Source of the DNA: Heterostelium album PN500 | Lineage: Eukaryota; Evosea; Eumycetozoa; Acytosteliales; Acytosteliaceae | Assembly: GCF_000004825.1 (NCBI RefSeq) | Contig: NW_008805073.1 | Location: 558,001 to 622,000, forward strand | DNA length: 64,000 nucleotides | Direction: 5' to 3' | Shown here: piece by piece, positions 26,207 through 38,945 of the stretch | Layout of the letters: the number at the start of each line of letters is the position of its first letter | Position numbering within the stretch: the first letter of the stretch is position 1 | Notes under the pieces: model-generated | Databases searched by the model: none | What the model saw: the letters and a program-made list of their open reading frames with translations, nothing else | What the model was told of the DNA's origin: nothing | Made by a program: the position numbers and the translations under genes

Positions 26207-26410
26207 TTATTTATATATAAATAATGATTTGTTTATTATTGATCTATTAAATAATTCTCAAAGATCTATTGCAACAGTATTTTATTTTTGTTTGGATTCG
26301 AAAAAATGTTGCAATAAGTTTTTTCTTGTTTTGACTTTATTTAATATTAATACCAGATGTTAAAATGAAAGAAGTGATTAAGTCCTTAATATTTGATGTG
26401 TTTAGTGATT

Positions 26411-29329
26411 TTAGTTAATTTTTTGCACCCCCCAACCATATGTTGTAAATCCATTTTTGGGACAGTTGTCAGGATTGTAAATTCCGAAATGACAGTGTAG
26501 GAATGAATATCCACAATATAATGATGCTTGGAAATTTGATACGATATTTCCACCTACAACGACACCATCACTGTCAATTCCTTCATATCTTGGATCGTTG
26601 AGAATTGGCGAGACATTGAATTTGCCAAACTTGTCTTGAGTTTCTTTGATGTTGATAGAACAAGAGTATTGTTTTCCTGGAAGCACTGAGAAACAATATC
26701 TTCCATCTTTGTCTGAGTATAAATAGGAGATTGGGCAGGTTGGATTATCTTGAGAGAACAGATAGATTTTAATATTTGGGATTCCTGGTTCATTACAATC
26801 CTGAATTCCATTTCCATTGATGTCATTCCAGACTCTTCCACAATCAAATACTTCAAGAGATGGTGGGAATATCGATGTAATAGATCCAAGACCATTCGAT
26901 TTGCTGAATGTTCCTGGTGAAGCAGTTGCATTGTAAATAGAGTAGGCACGAATAGTTTTACCAGTTGTGGTATCAAACCATCTCACTGAACCTTCATACC
27001 AGAAACTATTGTCCATTCCGGTTGCGACCACTTGATTTGGACCACCTCTTGTCAAACCATATGCAACATTGTAATCGTGTCCACCAGCACCTTGATTCAC
27101 TTGGAAATAGTAACCTCCACCGATACCCATTGAATTTCCAGCATTGGATTTGGCATTGGGAAGTGCACCAGTCTTTCCTCCACACTTTCCGTTACTTTCA
27201 AGTTGGAAAGTTCCAGATGGAGTTTGACAGGCAACCAGCATGTCTGGTGAGGACATCCAAACAGTGATATCATTGGATCTATCTTTGAATCCCATGATTA
27301 ATCGACCGGCATCGTCAAAGTAGAGTGCTGCAATTTGAGGTTGAGCCATGGTGTAGTCACCACCCCATTTGTGCCATTGTGATTGTGGACACTGGTCATA
27401 TCTTCTACAACCTCTGTTGTAATTCAATGGGAATTCCAAGACATTTGTCCATGAATTTGATAGCTCATTGAATCTAACTACTTATCCAGTCAACGATGAA
27501 CCAGATTCACCAGTGCAAACACCAGCAACATAGAGTTGACCTTGGTAAATTTCCAGTGCAAATATTCTCCAGTCGGATGCATAAGTACATCCAGGATTTG
27601 GAACACTTTTCTTTAGAACATTCGAGGTGGTAGGTGTTACAGTGATAGGGATCTGAACAACTTCGTTTGTATACAAATTGGTAACATAAAGATATCTATT
27701 GGTACTTTTAAGATCACCAAGTGATACTTTACAGGTGGAACGTCCTGCTTCTTGTCCTTCTTTCAAGGCGTCATTGAAATAGTGTGTTGTAGATCCCGGG
27801 TTAATTCCAAACTTTGTGAGATCAATAAAAGTAGATACTTGAAATCCTTTGGTAATCTTGTAGATGGCAGCCATTCCAGATGGTCCGAAATCACTACTTC
27901 CTTTGTAGAAAGCAGATACATAAGTATCTTCGGTTTCAGGTCGATAGGTAATTCCAAAACATGAACCAACTTGATTGTGATATGCCAGCTTTTGAGCATA
28001 TTTCATTCCATCTCCTTTGAAGGCGTATCCAGTTGCATTGGCTGAGAATCTGACAACTGCTGGATCATTCTGATAGGTTCCAGCTCTACTTCCTTTGACG
28101 AAACATGTTGTGGCGAAAGCAGATGGATTATTGGAATTTTGATTACCTTGATTTAAGATTTTTTGAGAAACACCGACTTGAATATTATCACTTCCATTAA
28201 TAAAGTTAAAAGGATCTGGTCCTGTTGAGATAATATTCTGACCAACGAATTCAATACGATACTTGATGGTTGATACCAATCCATTGCAACTCCATCTTCC
28301 ATCGGATCCAGTTGTGGTAGTCCAAACAAGATATCCATAGATTGGTGAATAAATATTGACTTTGATTCCGTCAGCTGGCTTATCAGTGGCATCGAAATAA
28401 CCATCGAAATCGAGATCGATATAAATCATTCCAGAACAAGTGGAAGTTCCAATCGGTGTCAATCCATAGTTTCCAAGATAGTTGATTGTTGGTGACTTGA
28501 CTTGATCATTGGAGGTGGATGCAACAGAATCTTTGTTGGCAATGGCGAAAGGACCGATGGTACCTGGATTATAAACTCCATTGATTCCACTGATGATCTT
28601 AATTGTATAGAATCCTTCACGAATGTTTTCAAAAACAAATCGACCATTTGCATCTGTTGTGGAGTAGGGCACTGGATTTCCATTGGCATCAGTCAAAGTA
28701 TTACCATTTCGATCTAAAAGTGCAATGGTGAGACCTGCATACCAATTCTCGTTGGAATCTTTCAATCCATTACCAGAGGAATCGATAAACATGTTTCCAA
28801 CAACAGCGATTCCTTTGTATGCGGGTGGTGGTGTTGGCATTGGACCGAGATCAACATTGATCTTCAAACAAAGTGTACTGATACCGGCAGCAATTCCTTT
28901 TTTGTATAACATTGGTACTTGAAAAGCAGTGAGATTTTCAATGACAGTTGTTCCTCTGTATCCTTCGTTGGGATTGGCATCTCTGACACACACCTTTCCT
29001 TGTGGACAAGTCAATGAGATATCATAAGATCCAAAGAGATAATCTGCAGGATTGGTGAGATTGAATCGATAGAGAGTTCTCTCCATCAAACCATCCCAGA
29101 AGAAAGCACCATTTGATTGAGTGTACTGATTTTGTAAAATCGTTCCTTGGTAGTCAACAGCGTTATCCAAAGGCACGATATAGACACCACCAACTCCATA
29201 CTCTCCATTGTTCACACTATTTACGTTGGTGTCATTGAAACACATTCCTCTCAGAACAAGAACCCTTCCTTGATACTGCTGGCATCTTACAACCGACAAG
29301 AAAAGTAATACCAAAAATATTAACTTCAT
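26411..29329 (-). CDS. Secreted SdrD/CnaB-repeat (colossin-like) protein with in-frame TAA
   Basis: One continuous reading frame of 973 codons holds a single internal TAA at 27484-27482, dividing it into 615 codons and a 356-codon remainder that keeps the same domain style. Signal peptide: MKLIFLVLLFLSVVRC (1-16). SdrD B-like domains: FIDSSGNGLKDSNENW (about 180), MIYIDLDFDGYFDATDKP (about 305) and near the C-terminus VWNDINGNGIQDCNEPG, each with Asp/Asn calcium-type loops. Between them lies a large beta-rich, probably propeller, region that spans the stop. Colossins and related dictyostelid surface or matrix proteins share these domains, which resemble bacterial adhesin repeats. The stop could be a sequencing error, a true recent nonsense mutation or read-through; I cannot decide. 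No intron with GT-AG ends removes it. Confidence 0.82.
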
Positions 29330-30200
29330 CTGATTTTAATAATAATTTCAGATAATATATTAGTTTCAAATAAAAATTATCTTTTTAATTTTATTATTTA
29401 CTTACCTTACTTGTTAATTATTGATGAATTAAATCAATCTTTTACTATTGAAATATAATATATAAACATAATAATCCAAGCATATCAGAATAAAGTTCTG
29501 ATACAAACCAGTGGTGTCACTTTTAATTTATCTATATAATATTGATATCATTATATATACTATGAACATTGAATTAAGTGTGAATGTATTGTTGCAGTTT
29601 GTAAATTATTGGTAAGTGTGAGTTTTTTCATGTTCTCACGCATAAGAAACAATCATGATTTATTACTGCATAATGAAGATGATTGCAGATTTATAAATAT
29701 TATCAAATGAATTATTTCACCACCTTTTTATCTCATCCAATTTCGTAAAACTACGATTATGAATTAATTAATATGGATGGTACTATGATTCTTCTTTAGT
29801 TGTTACTTTACTATATGAGTTGATGTTATTAGCACTTACTTCTTTCATTGTAGTGTGTGTGACTATTATTGAATAGGTTTTGGTTTGATAGTTTGTTTAT
29901 ATCATGATTTTACATATCGTTAATGTCGAGTACTCAGATGGTGAAGAAACTATAGCAATAGACATCACCAACACAAAAAAATCTAGTCTCTTTGATCACT
30001 CTTTAAAATATCCACAATACAAACAACCAATGTGAGGGTACTGATGTTTTCTTTCTATTATTAACTATAGTAGTAGTAGTAGTATGTTGTATTTTGTGTT
30101 AATATAAATATCACTTTTGCTATCTTAATAGTAATGATTGGCATGATATTTATTTATTTATTTTTTTGTACAATAATATATTTTTTTAAATAAATAGTAA
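29330..30200. other. Intergenic between SdrD-domain gene and C9orf72 homologue
   Basis: AT-rich, promoter side of the SdrD-domain gene and 3' side of the next. Contains a perfect 8-bp hairpin at 29483-29503 (arms tatcagaa/ttctgata, 5-base loop). I see no gene. Confidence 0.55.
29483..29503. repeat. Short perfect inverted repeat upstream of SdrD-domain gene
   Basis: Arms tatcagaa and ttctgata are exactly complementary around a 5-base loop, about 155 bases before the ATG at 29329. It could be a protein-binding palindrome; nothing else supports this. Confidence 0.3.
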
Positions 30201-32387
30201 TTAGAAAGCATCGAAAGCTGCAAAAGCACTCTGTTATTTTTTTAAAACAAAAAAAATAAAGTTAATAAATGGTTGTAGATCAGTTAAAAAAGGTGTAGTA
30301 GCATTAATAACAAACCTCTATTGTATCTTTTCTAATTGCAGTCATAAAGAGATTCAGTTGAATCTTTTCAGCAATTCCAAAAAGTAAAATTGGCATCAGA
30401 CTCAAAAGGTAAATTCATAAATGATTTCAGTATCTTTTGATAATTCAATCCTCCATTTGCACTGTCAATTTGAAATCATATCGCAATATTTGAATTAGAT
30501 TCAGATTATTTTTGAGTAGAATATAGTATCTTAACTAAATACATACGTTGATTGAATAAAAGAATGTGCCAGCGATGCCTTTCTCATTAGTAATCGCATA
30601 TAATATACAAGGTAGAGCTCTCTATAGCATATGGGAAGATTGAACACCTCTGTGAGCATTTGTTTGATGAACGACGATGGTTGTATGAATGGTGATAGTA
30701 TTTTAGTATCTTTTACACTAGATGATGTGATGAGTTGAAAAGATAAAGTTATAGTTATTTGGTTAGTTAAATATAGTTGATTAATCTATAATTCTTCGAT
30801 ACATTACTTTTTCTGATAAATATAAATGCTTATGAGGAAATCCTCACGAAAGCTGGTGTATTGATGCAAGATATCGGTGTGATACACCTCTTTCTTGTCG
30901 ATATCAATGACAGTTGTAGGTCTGAGTGAGAAAGGCAGTTTCTCTTCGATCTGCTTCTGATTGACATTCAATAGACCCTGTATCATTAGATCGGGTATCA
31001 TTTCATGAGAGTTTACCTGTCTCGACGAGATATAACGTTCATTCGGTGTCAAAAACATATAGAGTGTATCCAACCATTTCAGTATCTCGTTGTGCTTACT
31101 TCCAACAACAACGGTTGATCCCGATGTAATAATATGTGATGATATAGCTCTGTTATATTAATAATAAAGAATAGAATCATTTGAACTTAATTAATTTTAC
31201 AAACTACAATTTAAAAACAAATAAATAACAAACAAATCAACATACCTAATAAGAAAATCTAGATCTTGAGGTGAAGGAATAGTACTTTCCATAAAGAACG
31301 TCTGTGATATCTCTACGTGTGGATAACCAGCACTGAAAACATTCTCAAAGTTTGTACAAACATTGATTAACTCTGAAGTGAACGATGCTAAATCATATTC
31401 CTTGAAAGTAGTAGTAGTAGTTGTAGTAGTAGATAACAACAATCATCAGATTAATATTGATTGATTATAATGATTATAATGATTATAATGATTATACATA
31501 CATTCTTACTGTAGTTTCTTAGAATGAAAGATGCCAATATAGATAGTCTGTCAGAGACAAAGTCATGACAGTGTTGGTAGATGCTCAGCTTTGTGAGATC
31601 CAGATAGATCGAGAGCGACAGCTTTGTCAGTTTATCGTGGTATTTCGCGTTGAAGATGATCGATGGTATCATTACATTCTGCTCTGGATAGATGTTGAAT
31701 CTCATCTCTTCCGATTCCATCGATATGTCATATCCACACAGCGTTTGTCTAGCGATGAAAGTCAGGAAATCCGGTGCAAGATTCATCGAATTCTCATTGC
31801 CAGTCGACCAAAACTGCTCGATACCAGGTCCTGCAGTGTCATGCCAAATCGATAGTTGCGCACCACAAACCACCTGAGGTGGATGACCATCCATCAAATT
31901 CAATTTTATAGGTGCTGTATTCTGTTTTGACAATGGGAATTCTATATATATATATAATATATATAAGTTAACTCGATTGTTATGGCATGATTATGCTCTT
32001 TTTTTTTTTTAATATATATTTTTATACATTACTCTTGCCTTTACCAGGAGGGATTGGATGTGTTGGTTTGGGTGTCTGTTTCAATTCATCGTAGACACGC
32101 TTGAAGATGTTAGGATTCTTGAGGAATTCATTTGGGTTGTTGTTGGTATGAGTGATCGGTTGTAATTGAAAGTATTGTTGTTGAAGTTGTTGCTGTTGCA
32201 GTTGTTGTTGATGATGATTATCACGTCCCGATGCAGATCCGAAACTAGTTGTAAGTGTACCACCGCTATTATGATTGTTATGATGTGTATTACTATTGCC
32301 ACTACTCTGAAGATTACCATGATTATAGTTCATACTGCCACCGTTCTGCGATGAACCACTTCCACCCAAACTATTATCATTCATCAT
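30201..32387 (-). CDS. C9orf72 homologue (DENN-family)
   Basis: Rebuilt from seven exons: 32387-32033, 31941-31502, 31400-31246, 31149-30808, 30717-30547, 30400-30316, 30230-30201 (525 codons). After an Asn/Gln/His-rich leader (about 1-110) the protein follows human C9orf72 in order: AQLSIWHDTAGPGIEQFW (human AYWDNILGPRVRHIW), DRLSILASFILR (DRLTHIIRKGRIW), AISSHIITSGSTVVVGS (AISSHLQTCGCSVVVGS), MFLTPNERYIS (LFLTPAERKCS), LMIQGLLN (LFVQGLLK), LPFSLRPTTVIDIDKKEV (PTTHIDVDVNTV), and near the end LLFGIAEKIQ (MALAEKIK). C9orf72 works with SMCR8 in a GAP complex for small GTPases in autophagy and lysosome control. A rival splice acceptor at 30462-30463 would add 20 residues that also align but leads to an early stop. 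Confidence 0.85.
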
Positions 32388-32735
32388 TGTGTATTCTATT
32401 AGATCTATTTTTCACATTAACTCTCTTTCTTTACTTTTAAAAAAAAAAAGAGTGAGAGTTAGCTTCTATATTAATATACTATTAATTTCTAATCTAAAAG
32501 ATGAGTGTTTGGTGTGTGTGTGTGTGTTGTGTGTTGTTATGAATCAATAATAATAAAATAAATAAACTTAAAAAAACAAAATAAAACTAAAACAAAACAA
32601 AAATAAAAAATGAATAATGAATGAATGAATGAATGAATGGGTTACAAATTATTAGGCAAGAATGAAAATAAATTTATCAAATTTCAATTAATTTCAAGAT
32701 ATTTATTAATTTTTTTTGTTTTGGCTTATCTTAGC
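32388..32735. other. Intergenic: C9orf72-homologue promoter and ABCG gene 3' flank
   Basis: About 350 bases with a TG repeat (about 32510-32535) and a gaat tetranucleotide run near 32610-32640. No gene seen. Confidence 0.5.
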
Positions 32736-35700
32736 TTATCTTCTTGCCTTTTTGGTTAAGTAAACAAATGCAAGGATAAAGAGAATGGATGATGCCCAAT
32801 AAGCAGCGAGAATACCAAAGTTTCTCCAACGATTTTCGTAATGCCAGTCCAAAGTTTCATAGTATTCTTCACCGTTTTTGTAGATGCAATATCCACATTC
32901 GGTTTGATTGTTATTGATTGCTACTACGTAACCTGGTGCATTCTGGGTGAATTGCTCGGTGTATTGCTCACAGGTTTGTCCGTCTGGTGATGTGAATCTA
33001 ATGAGATCCTCTGGTTTACAGATGACTTCCACTGGCTTTAAGATGGTAGTGACAATACCTTCCAATAGGTATTTTGCTGGGTTGAGATTGTACATAAAAC
33101 GGAAGAACGACGGTAGCAATGAATATGGAATTTGCACACCACAGAACAAGAAGATGTAGAATAAAAGAATTGGCAGTGCTGCAATGGAGATTGCAATGTC
33201 AAAACAAGCTGCTCCCAATGCCTGACTGAACGAGACAATGTAGAGTCCAAACATCGAGTGAATCAGCCAGAAGTAGAATCCGGTGATCGCATCGAATTGG
33301 AGACCGGCAGTCCAGTAGGATGCAAAGAAGAAAAGCGTTGTTGAGATGATGACATACGGCATTTCAACGGCGACGATCGCCAATGAGAAACTGTGCCATG
33401 AGTAATATTTGCTGGCGTAATCACGCTTGAAGAAACTCTTTTGAATAAAGAATTGCGGTAATACCAAGTAAATCAACAATACGCCGAGAACCATACCTTC
33501 CCACAAGAAGAATATTCTCTGGTTCATATCGGACGATGAGTTTTCCAATTGATAAAAGGTGAATCCAATAATCAGACCGGAAACCAACGATTGTGCAAAC
33601 GATCCAATCGTATATTGTGGATCTCTCCACCAGATTAAATTGAAACGTTTGTAGACTTCAATGAATTGTGTGAGGAATCCAGTGGCGAATTCTCTGGGTG
33701 GCTTGGAATTGTTTGGATCTTCGTCGACATGACTAATATACTTGACGAGTTCCTCTCTGGTTTTCAAGAGTTGAAGTTCCAATTTCACTTGGTTGTACTC
33801 GGTGGAACTCTTCCAGATTGCACTCCAATCGAAATCGGTCTTTCCATGTACACCGGCACCAATAACATCGAGAATATATTCAGCTGGGTTTTCAGTTGAA
33901 TCATATGCACGTCCACCATTCTTTGTGAAATAATTGACAAGAGTTTGAGAGTTTTCACCGATATCACCGAAATAAACGGTTTTTCCACCTTTGGCCAACA
34001 AGAGAATACGGTCGAAATGCTCGAATAATACTGGCGATGGTTGATGAATTGTACAGACCAATGGCATTCCAGCATCGGCAAGCTTACGAATGAATTTAAT
34101 GATGTTGTATGACGATTGTGCATCGAGACCAGAAGTTGGCTCGTCCAAGAAAAGAATATGTGGTTTGGCAACTAGCTCCAATCCAATGGTGAGACGCTTT
34201 CTCTCCTCGACAGAGATACCAACTCCATTTTCCAAACTTCCAACCAGTGCATCACCCAAATGCTTCATTTCCATCATTTCAAGAACACGCTCGACATATT
34301 CGTATTTCTCTGAGAGTGGTACCTCTGGCTCTTGTCTGAGCTTTGCTGAGAATTGCAATGCCTCACGAACAGTCAAGCCTGGATTATGAACATCCATTTG
34401 CTCGACATATCCAGTGATACGCTCAAAGTCAATGGCGAGTGGTTTACCATTTAAGGGCAGAGTCACCTTTGACTATTCCAATGGTTTTACGCTTGGCCAA
34501 AACGTCCAACAGGGTTGTCTTACCGGCACCTGATGATCCCATTAAAGCAGTCATTTGTCCAGGTTTAATCCAACCGAGAACATCATCGAGTAACAACTTT
34601 TCACCGGCACCTGGAATGGGGACTGTATAATTGATATTCTCCCAAGTGAAGATTCCACCTTGAATCTTGAGATTGTCTTTCATGTTGGTGGTAGCTTGTT
34701 CAACGATTTTATTTTGATTACGCTCCTCTTCGACATCGTTCAACTTTGGTGCTTTTCCTTTTTTGTAGACTTTCTGAGTGTATCCACCGGCAGTCCAATC
34801 AAAGAATTCAACAGCGAAAACATTCAACAAGATATAGAACAACCAGAGAAGATAGACAACTACGACATAGAGTGCTCTTTGTTCAACTTTGAAATCGAAC
34901 GAGTCGAGAATATAAGATTCACCATTGACACTCAAATGACCTTCAACAGCACCTGGAACTGGACAAATACGATGTGCAGAGTCAGTGTAGCTTAGACCGG
35001 AAGGAATTGCTGATTGTTCGCATGAGAAATCGATTGATTTGAATTCATTTGTCATTAGAGCACGGAATGCATAGGACAATGGTGAGACGTGGTAAAACCA
35101 TTTGAACCATGGATGCATTTTAGTAACTGCTTGGGTATAACCAAAATAATTTACCATGAAGATGAAAACGAAATTCATTACATTCTGACCGGCAAACAAA
35201 GTTGGAGTGAAATTTCCAAAGGCACGGTACAACGAACCACAAGCCAGAGTGACACCGACCAGAGTAAATGCGAAAATAAAGAACTTTCCAGCATTGTAAT
35301 CAAGACCATACATAAAATAGGCAATGATTGCATGAAGAAAAGATTGAGCGAAAGCGAATGGAATGTCAACGAGCACCTGGGAAATAAGGAATGCCGACGG
35401 TCTGTAGAGAGCATAGGATTTGTGTTTCTGAAGGATACGACGACCATTGAATGTCGCATGAAGATTACCACTGGTCAAAATACACATGAATATGATTGAG
35501 GAGAAAATGGCACCTCCTCTTGTGAAAAGTCCATCGGTTGTTCTGTCCATCTGGAAATAGACACCACCGAGAATAAATGAATTAATGAAAACAGTGAGGA
35601 AAAGCGATACGATAGTGAATTTATCACCGTAACTCAATTGCATCTGACGTTTGGTGAGTGCAATACATTGAGTTATGAAACTGGCACTGTATGGAGAACG

Positions 35701-37188
35701 CTTACCTGCGGTCTTACTCTTTTCATTACGAATCTGCTGGATAAAGTCAGAGGATGGCTGCTCCTTCTCAACGGTTGCTTCGTAGATCTGTTGCGATTCC
35801 ATCTGTTGTTTGAAGAGAAAAGAGTTTTTCCAGGCGGTTTCTAAGTCTCCCGATGTCTCTGGAACACGACCTTCGAAACCGGGACGAACAATTCGCTCCT
35901 GTGGATTGGAGATTCCAGTGAGGAAATCAGCGATCGATTTTCTTGGTTCACAATCGAATCCGAGATCCAAGAAATATTGTTTGGCAAGTCCGATTGGACC
36001 AAAATATATACAACGACCTTTGTCCAAAACCATTACCTTATCGAAAAGATTGTAAATCGAGTCAGATGCCTGATAGAATGAAGCGATGGTTGTCTTGTGA
36101 AGAGTATCAGACATGATACGCAATGATTTGGCATAGTCCAATGCAGATGCAGCGTCCAATCCACGAGTTGAACTATCCCAACAGGTAATACTTGAACCTG
36201 AAACCATTGCTTCGGCAATAGTCATTCTCTTTCTTTCACCACCAGATAAACCTCTAACAAATTCATTTCCAACAACCTGACAATGAATAAAATTAGTCAA
36301 ATTTGTCAACTTTTTAAAATTTAATAGTATTTACTTACTGTATTTCTTTGATTTACTAAACCATACATTCCAACTAAAAGATCATATATTTTCGATCTGA
36401 AATTTGCCTTTGTTTCTTCTGGTAGACGTTGGCTTGGTGTTTTAAGTTTCAATGTGAAATCGAGTGTCTCGAAAACTGTGAGTGTCGGGAAATGGATATC
36501 TTCTTCCGGTGTATAGATGGCTTCACCTCTATATCTTCCAAATTCATCGGCTGGAATATTTCCATATTTAAGTTCACCTGATACGTCGATATATGATTCG
36601 GTTTGATTGGATATCACTCTCAGTAGAGTAGAACAACCAGACCCTGGACGACCCAAAACCAATAACATTTTTCCATCTTCAATAAAACCATTTACACTAT
36701 TTAAAATATTAAATGTATTTATTTCTCTATTTTTAAAACTAATATAATTATTTTTGTTAGATTGATTTGATATAGCTAATTTAGTTAAATTATTAATAAT
36801 TTTACACATACAAATTAAATGGATTTAAGGCAGATAATAAAAATTTGAATGGTGTGAAATTGTCGGCTATAACAGAACTATCGGCACCCTGGCCAACTAC
36901 AGTTAGATTCTTGAATGAAACTCCCATTTTCTTTGGTTTTCCACCGATTTCCAAGTTCATTCTCTGAGAGTTTTCAAAGTATTTACGGAGTTTGAAGTCA
37001 TCTTCATTCTCTTTATATTTTTCACCAAGTTCAATATCTACTTCACCACCAAAATCAGTTACAATCTCTCTAAATAACTTTGATCGGCTAAGTTCTCTGA
37101 CTTGATTTTCCAACTCTTGAAACAATTTATTTCCATCTTCAACAGATGGTGATTCATCGATCGCGATATTAATATCTTGATTAGACAT
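32736..37188 (-). CDS. Full-size ABCG (PDR-type) transporter with a one-base frame break
   Basis: Exons 37188-36812, 36696-36339 and 36276-32736, about 1,424 residues. Layout is NBD1-TMD1-NBD2-TMD2, the inverted order of the fungal-type pleiotropic drug resistance subfamily. NBD1: Walker [10 protein letters not shown] with Cys in place of Lys, signature [13 protein letters not shown], Walker [19 protein letters not shown]2: canonical Walker [10 protein letters not shown], weak signature [11 protein letters not shown], Walker [16 protein letters not shown]. This asymmetry is normal for PDR pumps and leaves one working ATP site. Each TMD has about six hydrophobic spans. In dictyostelids these belong to the abcG set; substrate unknown, plasma membrane likely. 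The frame jumps by one base at the GGG run 34455-34457 (plus strand), just after NBD2 Walker A; removing one base restores the family string [15 protein letters not shown]. Confidence 0.9.
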
Positions 37189-37444
37189 TATTATATATAT
37201 ATGTATTAAAAAAATAAAAATAAATAAAAAATTAATTATATTTTAATAAAAAATATATGTGGAGAGAGATTTAAAACTTATAGATATCTTTAAATATTAT
37301 ATTATTTATATACAGATTCTAATAATTATTATATATATTATTAAAATTATTATTATTATTAATATTAAAGTAAAATATATTTGTAGAATTATATTTACAA
37401 ATGTATTGATGATTTTATCAATTGATCCATTTTATATTTATAGT

Positions 37445-37625
37445 TAAATTGCGAAAAGCAATGCAAATCTGAAGATTGGTCAATCGAATGAGCGAGGTTA
37501 CATATTTACAAGAAATAAGTGATCGCTTTAACTAGAATGGTAATGATTCATCGTTCATTGGTGGTTTGCGGGGTAATTCGTTGCTTCTTATCTAAAGGTT
37601 TCGTTAAAGAGCGATAATCAAAGCT
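37445..37625. ncRNA. Candidate structured non-coding RNA
   Basis: A block clearly richer in GC than its flanks. A 5-bp hairpin with a GAAAA loop lies near 37449-37463 (attgc/gcaat). Farther on, atcgctttaac (37522-37532) can pair with gttaaagagcgat (37603-37615) through 6+5 base pairs with a 2-base bulge, closing a roughly 70-base loop. I could not match it to tRNA, U1-U6, 5S, SRP or RNase P landmarks. Strand unknown, and it may simply be regulatory DNA. Confidence 0.25.
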
Positions 37626-38106
37626 TCATGAAGGATATGAATAGAAATAAAGTAGTTTTTTTTAATTAAATTTTTGATGACGATCATCATAAAAACAATT
37701 TTTGTTCTATTTTTTTTTTTGAAAACAAAAACCTTCCATTTTTTTTTCGTTCTAGAAGTTAGCAAAAAGACATTTTGCTCATCGAGTTTCAATGTCTTCT
37801 TTTATTTAGTTTTATCATCATCCAACTATTGTTTCTTTTTCTAAGTTTAGTTTTCTTTCTACAATTATTTTTTTTAATTTATTTTTAATTGTATTTTTTT
37901 GTTTAATCTTTTTTTTTTTTTTCATCAAACAACAATTAACTCTCAAACTAGGTTTATAATCAATTTCATCATTCTCTTTAAGTTAACTCTATATAAATAG
38001 ATATAGATTTTATCTTTCACTTTAAATTTTTCTCAAGATACATAACTACAACTCTGATAACCATGATGATTAACAAAAAACTTTGTGAGTGATGTCACCT
38101 TTTCAG

Positions 38107-38240
38107 TCACTTTCCAATAGGTTTATTCAAAAAAATAAAATTAAAAATAAACCATTTGGTGTCATTTCAAAAAATAAAATTAAAAATAAACCTCTCCCCA
38201 TTGGAAAGTGATGTGGTGTCATTTCAAAAAATAAAAAATA
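38107..38240. repeat. Local repeat cluster bounded by a 12-bp inverted repeat
   Basis: The arms tcactttccaat (38107-38118) and attggaaagtga (38200-38211) are exact reverse complements. Between them a roughly 27-base AT unit (ttcaaaaaataaaattaaaa followed by ataaacc) occurs twice (about 38126-38152 and 38166-38192), and the segment tggtgtcatttcaaaaaata occurs inside and again just outside the right arm (about 38157 and 38214). This suggests small local duplications; no coding capacity. Confidence 0.6.
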
Positions 38241-38945
38241 TAAAGATCCCTGCACTTTAGATCATCTATTAACTTTTTCTTTACACAGCTTTGCTTGAAA
38301 ACAAAAACAAAAATAAAATAAAAAACTAAGTTTGGGAATTTGCAATGTTTTTTAAATAAACTTCCCCAATAAAAGGTGAATTTTTAATAAATTGCATCAC
38401 CATACCTCTTTGATCTAGAATTTACTTTTCCCTCACTTGAAGATCGATCTTGACTGGACCACCTAAGCAAGTTTTTATTTTCGTTTTTCCCAATTTTTTT
38501 TCCTTTTTTGATAGGTTATATTGGGTGAACACTGTGAACTTAATATCATCTTTGATCAATCAAACACAGATTAAAAGAAAATTTTATTTACTTTTCAAAA
38601 GTGGCCCTTAAACTTCGTTTAAAAAAATTGTCTCATTTTTTTGATTTTATTTACTTGGACAAATTTAAAATGGAATAATCAATCAATAATATACTTTGAA
38701 AAAAAACTCTATTTAAACGATCGGATCTTCCTTGGTTGGGTTCATAATAGTTTTATTCCTCTTTTTGAATAAACTATCTATCTTTAGATAATCATATTCG
38801 AATGTATGTATAATAAATAATTATTTGATTTCTAAAATAAAATAAAAAGAAACTAATAACAAAAAAAATTCTTATATTTTAATTTAATTTATTTAAAAAG
38901 AAATAAATAAATTTCTTTATGTTAGGTTAAAAGATAGTAATTCTT

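Noticed and set aside
37259-37447. 62-codon Ile-rich open frame upstream of the ABCG gene
   Set aside because: Almost pure Ile/Tyr/Lys from AT-rich DNA; no sign of selection or domain.
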